Source: Symbiodinium microadriaticum (Eukaryota > Sar > Dinophyceae > Suessiales > Symbiodiniaceae). From it: a stretch of DNA of 64,000 nucleotides. The stretch lies in contig LSRX01000136.1 of NCBI GenBank assembly GCA_001939145.1, forward strand, positions 11,628-75,627. The letters run 5' to 3'. Both the position numbers and the translations under genes were made by a program. The stretch's first letter is position 1; the number at the start of each line of letters is the position of its first letter. The notes under the pieces were generated by a model that saw only the letters and a list, made by a program, of their open reading frames with translations, had not been told where the DNA came from and ran no database searches. Below are positions 1-9,999 of the stretch, piece by piece.

Positions 1-87
<87 letters not shown>
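1..87. repeat. Poly-A tract at window start
   Basis: The first 87 bases are an uninterrupted run of A, followed directly by ordinary mixed sequence. It could be the tail of a retroposed sequence on the minus-strand side, or an assembly or library artefact at a contig edge. No gene is recognisable beside it. Confidence 0.9.
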
Positions 88-89
<2 letters not shown>

Positions 90-2938
90 CGCACGAGAGA
101 AGGCATCGAACACTTGAGAACCAAAACTGCAGCTCTGGCAAGCTTTTGCGACTCGGCGACCCCACAGGAAACATGTGCTTTGGAGAGACTGGCGGAGCTG
201 GGGGTGCGGATTGTTTGCTTGGAAGTTGAAAGCGAGCCCCAAAGTCGAACACCAAATGCATCATTCCAAGTAGCGTATCAGCGTGAGGAAAACCCGTCAC
301 CATGCAAAGTGACTCTTTCATCCGAGGCCGGGTTCATGGTGAACAATACCGTTGTGACACGAAGCGACTTGCCAAATTTAGGTTTTCGTTTCAGTATGTT
401 TCAGTGATGTGTCCTTGATACTTTGTAGGGTGATGCTACATCAGGTATTTGGACATGTTCGGCTATAATGTCGGCAAGCACTGGAACAGTGTTTTGAAGC
501 GGGTCGCTTGAAGCGACTGACGGCTAAACAGTGGCGTTCGCGGCGAAACCAGCTCTCCATGGACTTGCGGAGTCTGCCGGGGACGGCTGAAAGATGCCCA
601 GCAGAGCAACGAGAAACGCACGGTGACGTGCAGCGAGTCTCGGGCCTAATCAGGCCACGGGCAGCCGAAGTCCAGCCAGATGGCCAGATGTGTCCAAGCG
701 ATTGCCAGATGCGCAGGTGGCATGTGTACATTCACGATTGTCGGAGCCGAGAGTTGTGTCCACCGTGTGCTGGAGCTGTCGCGGCCAAACGGGTAGCTGC
801 ATGCTTCGTGGATGTGATTGCAGCTATGGCAATCCTCTTTTTGCTCATCCAGTGATGCATCGCGACCTGTTGCATGTTGCTACTCGCAGACGCTGATATG
901 TCAGAACGAGAACCACTTAAGTGTGTGTGTGTGTGTTACGCGACATTGGCTTGACAATTCTTGTGGTGCTAAGTCTGCAAGGTAACCTCGCAGTATGACA
1001 TGTGCAGCAGGTGCTTTCGCAGGAGGACCTCGTCGACTATTCTGACCAGGAGGCTGCCCATACATGCCACGATCAGCAGCATGACCCATGCCGGAAATCA
1101 AGAGTACTGTCGGGAAGGAGGTCGTGCCCCAGGGTTGACTGATGTAGGGCCTGCGAGGCCCCCGTGAAGATTCAGCAGCAACTTCCCGGTTCAGAGCATT
1201 GGCGTGTAGCCAAGCACTCGCTTTTTGTTGGCGTTTTTCTGATGGACGGGGCAAGGGTGATTCATTCATCGTGTGATGCATCGCAAGCGCCCGTGACCTG
1301 CTTTGCCATGCTGCTTTGAGATGGGCGTGGCGTATGCAAGAGCAGGAGTACAAGTTGAGGCACACTTCCCGGCCAGCTTCAAGCGAGCGGCTTGAGGCTT
1401 CCACCCCTTGACGGAATGCGTTCTGTCTTGTGGGATTGGATTTCTGCGAGGCTTTCCAAGCCTTGCAGCGATTGCACCAAAGGCAGAGCCGGCCACATCG
1501 TGTCTATATGCACAAGATCGTGCATGGCCTTTTTCTGTCGGTCACAGGAAGGACTTCTCTGGCTCGCCAGATGGTGTGGCCAGTCAGGCCGAGACTGTAC
1601 TTATCTTCCACCAAGAAGCATGCATGGATTCTGCACACAGGGCCGAGAGGTCTGCAGTCATGTGGCCTTGAAAGGTGATGCCAGCATTCTTGGCATCAGC
1701 TGCCCAGTCCACATTCTATGAGACCCAGGCAGGCCCGAGTTAAGAGACGAATGTCCAGGTCGTGTGTCTCGAGCTTGTGCAGAGAAACTGGCTTCTCGTA
1801 GCAGCATGTTGTGACTTGACTTTGCTTTGCGATGCACTTGTCTGGCTTGCTCGTTGACCGCAGCTGTTGAAGAAGGCCTCGGCAGACAGTATCAGTCACA
1901 GCTCATGACATGATTGCCGCCATAACCTGACCCCGGGCCCAACGGATTGATTCCCATGCTGCTGATTCAGCATGCCAGTGTAGAAGAATGACTTGTGCGC
2001 AAAACAGGAATGAGGTATGTAGACAACAGATACGGTGTTAGTTCGGCGAGCCCCAACCTACTTGCCAGTAGGCAGAATCTCCCGACATAAAGACACTGTT
2101 CCAGTGCAGATGTCCACGAATGACAGCCCGGATGGCTTGGACACTCTACTTCAAGTAGACGGCAGGGTTGTGAGAATCAGTCTTCGAGATCATGCATACA
2201 TGATCGAGGAAGACTCCCCAACCTTCGAGGAGGACGCGATTTGATCAGTTGCGGTTGCGTCCCGGGTTTTTGTCCACCCGCATCTTCCCTGTTTGTCCTG
2301 TCTCCATCCTGTCTCCCATCGGTCAACATCAATCAAGTGCTTGCAAAGCACGTGGGATTTTTGAGCACAGGCGGTGTTATCAGGCAGGCCGGGAATGCCG
2401 CAGAATGCCGCCTGCTGGTTCCTTTCCTGCCTCTGTCTTTTCATGGGCTTGGGACCTTTGGTTCTCTCGAGGCGATAAGAGCCGTGCCAGGACGGGGCCT
2501 TCGGGTCGCGAGGTGGTGCCTTTGCTTTGCTGGGGGCACCGCTGAAGCGCCAAGCAGGCTGAGAAGCTTGCAGGGAGCTGTGACATCAAAGATCCAAGTC
2601 CTTCGTTTTTTCTCTTCGGGGACGCTGATGCTGTGACGGGCAGCGAGACGGGGGGGGGGGTTAGCGGGGTGTGCTTCAGGTGCATCGCACCAAGACCACG
2701 ATGAGAGCGATGCTGCGCTCGCTGTCGCTTGGCTTCAGTTGGTGTCTCGGAGCAACGTCTATCAATGTGAGCTTGCAGGCGTTGGCCAACATGTTGAAGG
2801 AGTGGCCTGGCTTGATGGCGCTCCTTCTCGGACCGCATCATTTTCACGTCTGGCTGTCATTGCAGAAGTGGGCTTGGTGGGTAGTTCCGTCTTACTGTTT
2901 TGAAGAGAGGCGCGCCCGAGACACTTGACGCTTGTCAG
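88..2938. other. No recognised gene
   Basis: I recognise no protein family on either strand here. A short GT run lies at 921-936. The stretch 2035-2244 is open on the + strand for 69 codons and ends in an acidic segment, so it could be an upstream exon of the acidic/basic gene that follows. I see no clear splice partner for it. Confidence 0.4.
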
Positions 2939-4135
2939 GGACGACGATCTGGAGGAAGCAGAAGACGAGGAAGCTCCGGCAGATGTTGAGGATGGTGAGG
3001 ATCCCGCCCTGGGAATTCCGAGTGCTCCATTCAGAGCCCTCGAGCTTGAGCACACGCATCTTGAGAAGGAGGTGGTCATGGACGAGGAGGGTGAAAAGCC
3101 AACTTCTGCTTCTGACAGAGGCCGGGGCGTACCGAGCAGATGTCTGCTTGCAGTTGGCCGGGGGCACTGCAGGCAAAGGGCATGGACAGCCTTCGAAAGG
3201 CGGGAAGTCCAGTTTTCAGTTCACCTTCACTTGAGAAGTCTGCACCGTAGCAGGCCCTCGGCCGAACGGCAAGGAGACTGGGAAAGGCAAAGGTTCGGGT
3301 TCCTGGCCTCCGAGTGCCGCCTGTAGTGGGTGAGCGAAGAGGGCAGCCGGCACATGAGGCAATGGAAAGAAGGTGAGCCCGGTGGAAGATGCCGCTGACG
3401 AGGACGATGTTGACGTTGAGGCAGGGACGTCTCTGAAGTTTCTACTTCCATGTGAACGTAGGTTTCTTGTGTCATCTACTCAGCAGAACTTGCTGGGCTT
3501 CTCCCGGCCGCTTCCAGCTGGCACCAAACACAAACTCTGTTCTTTGCCTCTGTGCTGCTTTTGCTCTGTACGGCTTTTGCTGTACAGGTGGAAATCGAGG
3601 CGGAGGAGGAGGAGCTGCCGAGCCTCAGCCGAGCTCGGAAGGTAACGACTCCAAAGCTGGAGGGCCTGCGGCTAGGGCTAGGGCTTTGGGGCCTTTGGGA
3701 ACGTGGGGGGTGAACCTCACCCATACCCCCCCACAAAGAGGCCACTGGGTGCAGGCGTGCTCAACCTTCTTCAACGGGTGAAGGGTTGGAAGGGACCGCC
3801 AGGACGGCTGTTAAGTGGTTCGTGTCAAACACCTTCCTAGAATCCTCCAAGCAAGCATTCTTAGGGTTTCGAACAGTCTTTTTGAAGCCACCGGAGCCGA
3901 CAACTTCACCTGTGTCATTGCCGATTTTGGCTAACTCACGTGGCCAAGGATTGTCAAAGCCAAGGGAAAAGCTTGGCAGGCCAAAGCAGCCAAAGCACAA
4001 GGTCGCAGCCAAGCGAATGGACAGTCGGGAAAGGGCAAGAACAAGTCGAAGAGCAAGCCTGCAGACAAGCCTGCGAAGGGCAAGAGTAAAGGCGCCTCGG
4101 ACTTTTTCAGGCGTTTCCGAGCCATCAACGCATGA
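2939..4135 (+). CDS. Acidic then Lys-rich protein, multi-exon, 5' end unknown
   Basis: Unrecognised protein built from short exons on the + strand. Visible pieces are 2939-2994 (DDDLEEAEDEEAPADVED), 3373-3420 (VEDAADEDDVDVE), 3588-3641 (VEIEAEEEELPSLSRARK) and 3965-4135, which ends at a TGA. The last three join in phase 0. 3420 is followed by a GC donor, 3641 by a GT donor, and each acceptor is AG followed by G. The final exon is strongly basic, with repeated KGK and KSK (for example GKGKNKSKSKPADKPAKGKS), and ends DFFRRFRAINA. Acidic tracts followed by a basic tail are common in nucleolar and chromatin proteins, but no domain is identifiable, so no function is claimed. The first exon and its link to 3373 are unresolved; a small exon near 3174 (GKGHGQPSKGGK) may lie between. 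Confidence 0.45.
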
Positions 4136-4370
4136 AATGCCCACGCTGTCTTGTTTCAGGGAAGCAGAAAGGCCAAGTCGCTTCAGAGAAGGAGCCGGAG
4201 GAAGAGGCTTGTGGTTTGGTCAGGGCTTGGTCTTGGACTGATGTCGTGTGTTGTGGTGTAACACATGTAATGTGTGAAGGGACAAGTCCGACGCATCTGA
4301 CGCACATGCCGCAGCTGCTGCTGGCTTTGCGTCCCCCGTTTCGGTAGATCTCCCTCGTCGCGACCGCGGC
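4136..4370. other. Spacer before GC-rich retroelement
   Basis: Non-coding as far as I can see. It separates the TGA of the Lys-rich protein from the start of a clearly GC-richer block. Confidence 0.4.
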
Positions 4371-7300
4371 TCCTTCCGTGGCTGAGGTGATGGCCGCGGT
4401 CGACACCCTCCGTGCTGCCCTGTCGCAGCCGGCGAGGATGTGTCGTCGCTCTTCGTCGGATGGACTGGTCTGGAGCGCCAGGTGCACGTGCGAGCCATCA
4501 ATTCGTCGCGCGGCGCTGTGGCTTCGGCCACGACGAATCTACCGGCGGGGACGCCGTACCAGCTGATCCATACCCGGAGCCTCCGGCGGATCAGTAAACT
4601 ATGTCAGCAGCAGCCGGCGATACCGGCGTTGTTGCTCGTCCGGTTATAAGCCGACGAGACCAGCGCCAGCTGCCAATTTGACGGGGCACCCCGGCCTGGC
4701 TGGAGTTGGTTTCCTGTGCAAAAAGGACGCGGCGTGACGGAGCTGCTCGATGTAGAGCCAATCCTCGTATGCGGCTCCAACTTTTTGCATGGGTGTCGTG
4801 GACATCGACCGTTCCGGTCTCCAAGCAAGCGTCGTGCCGTCGACTGGCTTGGGGAACTTTGCGTCCGGACGAGTCGGTGTCGTCTGGTCGGCTGAGACTA
4901 CCTGGTGCCACCACGCCGGCGGAGGAGGAGAACCGGGAGCCGGCGAAGGCGGCCGACGGCCGACGCTTCGCTCCTTGGCACGACGCCGCGTTAAGAGGCC
5001 GTGGTGCAGGCAGGCAGGCGGGCCGGCTCCCTGTGCACGTGAAGGAGTGCCTGCACAGATGCTGGTCGCTCACCACGGCCACGCCTACTCAGGCGGCCCC
5101 GCCACCGACACCACGGTTCTCGACGACCATGCAGTGGACGGTGGAGCAGTTCAGCACAGGACCGGTCCCCGCCGCCCCGGCGCAGACCGGACGACCTCCT
5201 TGATGACGACCCGGACCTTCACACTATACTGGCGGCTTGCGCTGCGACTACGCCACTGCATGGTGGCCAGGACACTCTCGCTGGAACCGGCGTTGGAAAA
5301 GGTATACTGCCACTTTGGTCTGAGTGGCGCCACGACGTCGGGCGCATCTGCCGACTCGTCCTGGAAGAGCCGGCGAACATGGTCGAGGACATGGGGCGAC
5401 CGCACAGAAGAGTGGCTGGCGTCCGGACCGGTGCCGGTCCAGTCGCTTGACCCCACCACACACAGACCCTCGTCGTCCTCTTTGCCTCCTGGACCTCGTC
5501 GGTTACCCGGACGTGGCCGGCATCACGGAGGATCTGTCGGGGGGTTCGAGATGCCGCGTGAGGTTCACTGGCCCAAGCTGCTGGCGGAGCTGGTTGAGGA
5601 GTCGCGTCTAGGCAGTGGGGCAGGGTGTGGTTGGCCCGACCCGGCCGCCGATAGGCGACATAAAGACCGCTTGCGTTGCCTGGCACAGACTGAGACTGCA
5701 CCACCGCCGGGCCGCGGCGTGGTTGCCCATCCTCCAAGAGATCGAGAACGGCGTCGAGAGCCGGTCACAACTCCACCATCCAACGCGCACGACGTGTCCA
5801 CTCGAGCTGGTTCCGTACAGGCGGAGGCGCTCAGCGTCCTTGTCCTCAATTCGTGGTAAACTCGAGGACCTCTTTGGCGGCGCCGGAGGCAGTCAGATGT
5901 GGTGCTCTTGTGGGTCGTCTCCGGCCGTGCACTTCGCCGATCGGCGACTTTAACGGGGTCGACATCGACGAGCTGGCGGATGGCGCCTTCGACGGCATGG
6001 CGGGGTTCCTGGACCTGCTGGACCTACAGACGAAGCCGTCGAAAGTCCAGAATCCAGCCAAGGAGCACATGATCCTTGGGGTTCTCGTGTCGATCCGTCG
6101 CGACAAGGTGGTGCTGCAGCCTACTCCAGGAAAAATCCAGCTGGTGAGTTTGTCAAGTACGGACCGGAGGCGGCACAGGAACCCAACGCTCGGAGTGCTG
6201 GCGGGGCTGAGGATCTCGCTGGGGTAGGATTTCGTGAATTTTCGCCTTAAGGTTTCCGCCGCCTCAGGAGTGATTTTCGCCGGAGCGGGCGAAGACACAG
6301 GTGCTGCAGGGTTTGGCGGGGCGGGCTACCATCGGACGGAATCGCGGAGGCGATGGTAGATAGTTTGGAAGCCTTTTGCAGTGAGCACCTCCAAGAGTGT
6401 GTCCGAGACGGACCGTTGCTTGAGTAATGCGGCAAGTGCGGCCGGGTCATCGAAAGCAGGGACAGTGGAAGCCATGGTCCCACGTCGGATGGCAGTCTAC
6501 CAGAGGGCTCTGATTCAAGCATGCGGGCAACTTGAAACAATGCTGTCCGACAGCAAGCCAGGGCAAGGGAATCTTTAAGCATGGTCAATCCTGTAAAAAA
6601 AAAGGCACAGCCGCAATCGAACCGAACACGGCCGTCGGGAAGGCGGCGCTACAGCCCACCTATGCCAGGGCGTACGACGCAGCGGCGACGTCCGTCGCTG
6701 GGACTCCGCGCGGCCCTGACGTCACCCAAGCTGGTGCCTTACATCGACGATGGTGCGCCGGCGGCCAGCCCGGTGAAGTGCGTCACAAAGCCGGCCACTT
6801 TCCGGCGGAGGTGTCAGTCAAGCCTTTAGGCCGGAATGGATGGGGCTACGTCTTCAGGATCCATGCAAGTCTTATACGACTGCGGCACGGCGCCCGCGGA
6901 CTTCCTCGACTTCTTCTCGGCGAGGAAGGCCTTCATCTATATGTCTATATGTGCTCGAGATCCTAGCGCAGGTGCTGGTGTTGGTGACGTTGGCACGTCG
7001 GCTCCCACAGAAATGGCTGGCGTTTGTCGACAACGTCGCTGGCCAGTGGGCCCTTACCAAGCGCTACGGAAAGGACCCCACGGTCAATGGCGAGCTAGTC
7101 GCCTTCTGGTCGACGGCGGCGTTGGCTGATTGTTCGTCGTGTGCCGTCGAGGGCCAATGTCCCCAACGCAGAGACCTGGAGATGGCACGGCGAATGGGAT
7201 GGACCAGGGGCAACACGCCCGTGAAGGGCATCCTGCAGACGCTGGCGAGGGCGGTTATAAGGACTTGGACTTCGCCGTTAACGACGCTGCAGACGAACTG

Positions 7301-7420
7301 GTGAACTTGGCAGTGTGAGGGGCTGCCGGTGCAGAGTGGGGTGGGGGAGCGCTAGGCGGGATGCAGAGAGTGTCCCCGGCGCCGTACAGCCGCGAAGGCG
7401 ACGGACCCGGCGCGATGAGC
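4370..7420 (+). mobile_element. Degenerate reverse transcriptase / RNase H retroelement
   Basis: A GC-rich block, distinct from its flanks, carries relics of a retroelement polyprotein of the kind abundant in dinoflagellates. In + strand order: DLVGYPDVAGITEDLSGG near 5492 and EMPREVHWPKLLAELVEES near 5548 (region upstream of the RT core), LQTKPSKVQNPAKEHMILGV near 6024 (RT palm/connection), GKAALQPTYARAYDAAATS near 6640, NGWGYVFRI near 6835, LYDCGTAPADFLDFFSARKA near 6872, and WLAFVDNVAGQWALTKRYGK near 7014 (RNase H-like, with the FVDN acidic motif). These blocks follow one consistent order but fall in all three forward frames, so the copy is dead. I see no intact YxDD box, long terminal repeats or target-site duplication, so the class (LTR-, DIRS- or LINE-like) cannot be settled. 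An A-run lies at 6595-6604. Confidence 0.75.
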
Positions 7421-7630
7421 TTTCATACCACTCGAAAAAGAGAGTCTGTCCGTCGTACCATTTTGGATAGCACGTCGGGAGTCGAACTTGTCCTTAAGTT
7501 GCAGTCCTTACTGGGCATTATTGGGTGCGTGGCAAATGCCGAGGGATGGCGAAAAAATGTTACGTTTTGGATCCCAGATGATTCCAGCACGGTTTCCATT
7601 CCGTCCAATCCTGGCGTGGGACTCGGGCGC
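7421..7630. other. Spacer after retroelement
   Basis: AT-richer than the preceding block. No gene or repeat recognised. Confidence 0.3.
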
Positions 7631-8720
7631 AGGATGATGATGAGGAGGAGGACGACGACGACGACGAGGACGAAGAAGAAGATATTGGAATCAGCAAGGG
7701 CAAGGCTTGGCTCAAAGGCAAAGGCGCGGCATGCACCAGAGTGCGCTTAAACGTGCCGAATCGGAAATGTACTTTGAACGAGGCTGGAAGCTTCAAGAGG
7801 GTGCGCGATCGATCGTTGGTTGCACACGCCAGGCAAGGCAAGCAGCTCTTCAGATGGAGGCCGAGGACGAGGCATCTTTCCAAACACCTATTGCGGCGCG
7901 ATCTGAGTGACGTCAATTTCCCATATTTCCCAATGTTTGATCGATGTCGATCCTCGGGGCGCTCGTGTTCCGTGTACTCATGCTGGTCAGGACAGAACAC
8001 GGATGATATGTGGAAACCCGACAAAGGCTGGGGTCGCTTCAGCTGCAAGCAGCAATTCAGGCCTCAGATTGCTTAACGGCACACCAGGGCGAGATGGAGT
8101 AGTTCGCTTGGTTTCGAAGGCTAAGGCTGCACGGCATGGTAGTCCATTGCCACCGAGGCAAGAAGGGGAAAGACTGGACCTCGAAGGGCTGGAAAGGAAA
8201 AGGCCGTTGCATGGAGGGGAGGAAGCAGCGCCTTGCAGGGATTTTTTGAGCCGAATAGGCAACGACTGGTGGTCTTCGGACTGGTGGTCCTGGAAAGGCG
8301 GCTTGGAGTGGGAACTTGAGAGAAGTTTTTGGCGTCGTGAGCTGACATTGCACGTGGTGCTACGAATTTCTTTGTTTGTTCGAGCATTTCGAGCACTTTC
8401 TGGTGGGCATCCTGCTGAAAAATGTAGCTGCGCTTCAGAATGACGGTTTTTGCTGCTTTTGCTGCTTCACCCGGAAGTAGATTGGACGAGGCAACTGGGG
8501 CAAGGGAGCTTGGGACCAAAGTTCCTGGGGCAAGGCCAGCAGTTGGGAATGTCGGGTGCTGTGCAGAAGTGCTGTGAATGCTTTGTTGTTTCGCAGGGGG
8601 ACTGGGGCAAAGATGGCTGGAGCAAAGGCGGCTGGAACGAGGAGCATGATAGTACGGCACTCGCAGCCTTGAAGTGTTCAATGGCCCTGCTGAAGGACTC
8701 TAAGAGTGAGGATTCCAAAC
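7631..8720 (+). CDS. Acidic and Trp/Lys/Gly-rich protein, fragmented exons
   Basis: Unrecognised protein with strong composition bias. A DDDEEEDDDDDDEDEEED tract begins near 7633 and leads into ISKGKAWLKGKG. Further along the + strand, in varying frames, come DKGWGRF (about 8015), GKDWTSKGWKGKG (about 8170), DWWSSDWWSWKGG (about 8268), NWGKGAWDQSSWGKASSW (about 8490) and DWGKDGWSKGGW (about 8600). Such W-K-G repeats occur in many dinoflagellate proteins of unknown or RNA-binding type. The repeated motif in one orientation argues for one gene split by introns, but I could not fix the exon borders, start or stop. It could also be several decayed copies. The phrase GKAW also occurs in the Lys-rich exon at 3965-4135. 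Confidence 0.45.
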
Positions 8721-9893
8721 CCGATGCTCGTCGCTGGAGAGAGCCGGTGCCGGAGCCGCTTGCGCCATGCCTGAAATTGGCTCAGCCGTGTTGTTCTTCG
8801 GAGTCGGGAGGCCTCCTTTGCTTCTGGCATTTTTGGAGGTTGAGTGGACTATAGAGTTGTCCCGCGTCTGCTGAAAAGATGCGGCAGTTTCTGGTGCAAA
8901 TGACCTGTCCGATGAAAGCCAGGTTGAATTGTGACAGTCGTAGGCGTCCAAACCAGGGAGAAACCCTTTGGAATCTGGATCATCTGGATCCTGGACACAG
9001 TCCTAGAACATCCTACAACCGACACTCTAATTGTTTCAGGTCGCGAACAAGAGTGAGGTCTTGGGGCTACTATGAGTGAGTTGTCAGTTGTACCAAAAGG
9101 CGGCTGGTCTGCTGAAACTGCGAAGGTCTACTGATATGTCTGCCTTAAGCTGCCTTCTGTCCGCACGCGAAGTGCGGGCATTGCTCTAGCTAGGCAACCC
9201 AAGACAGGCTGAAATCTTCGCATATCTTCGCACTTCAGCATCCTCAGCTTGATTATGATCTCCTGGAGTTGAAGGAACCCCCTCGCCAGCGGCAGCGGCG
9301 CGAAGAGCCGGTTCCGGCACCTGAGGCCTGGAGATCCCATGGTTTTCTGAGGTAACGGGTCTTGTTCGTGCCTTGGTGAGACGAATCAAGGTCAGCGAGC
9401 CCACCACCCGTGAGGAGTGGCTATTTGCTTGCATTTCGTTCCGGGAAGCCGTGACGGATGAAATCAGTATGGCCAGTATGGCCCGCTGTGAGTGTAGAAA
9501 TCCGCAAGTGACAGAAGACGGTTAGTAGATGTCACTTCGTGCTTACCTCCGGTCCAGCATTTGGCTGCATTTCAGAAAACTCGCGCAGTTGAGACGGAAC
9601 CCGCCATCATCAGTTGCGACACAACCGCGTGGAATTGTTAGCCTGGTCGTGTATGTTTGCCAGAAGGAAGAGAAGCGATTCGTAGCCGAGGATGCGAGCT
9701 CAAGACCGATTTTTCGGGCATCTTCGTCCACTTCCGCCTGACTGGATCAGGATCAAGTCTAAAAGCACCCGCCCCTTGATTCCATTTTCGCACTGACGCG
9801 GCTTTGAGCAAGATGTTATCCCCCGCCCCTCTGTTCGTGTGCCTGTGAAAGCGCACGTGGTACGTTGCTTCCTGACGTGAGCTTCCAGAATGC
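8721..9893. other. No recognised gene
   Basis: Only short open stretches on both strands. No motif or repeat stands out. Confidence 0.35.
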
Positions 9894-9975
9894 GAACGAT
9901 CGATTACCGCCAAGGAACCATTTACTACTACAACACGAAGACGGGAGTTTCTCAGAATGATGAGCCGCGGTGATG
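9889..9975 (+). CDS. WW-domain-like exon
   Basis: The + strand reads RTIDYRQGTIYYYNTKTGVS followed by QNDEPR and a TGA at 9970-9972. The core GxxYYYNTxTGxSQ matches the three-stranded WW fold, a roughly 35-residue module that binds proline-rich peptides. The first signature Trp is not in this exon, and the second is replaced by Asn (QNDEP where QWExP is usual). It is therefore either a divergent copy, a decayed one, or a chance match. Nothing nearby tells which protein it belongs to. Confidence 0.35.
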
Positions 9976-9999
9976 CTAGGCCAGAAGTAGGGCTCAAGG

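Noticed and set aside
3929..3945. Resemblance to the dinoflagellate spliced-leader tail (GATTTTGGCTAAC)
   Set aside because: It matches only a few bases of the leader, and the CCATTTTGGCTCAAG core is absent. No spliced-leader relic was found in the window.
4789..5859. 356-codon + strand frame
   Set aside because: It lies in the GC-rich retroelement, where stops are rare. The recognisable retroelement motifs switch between this and the other two forward frames, so it is not an intact protein.
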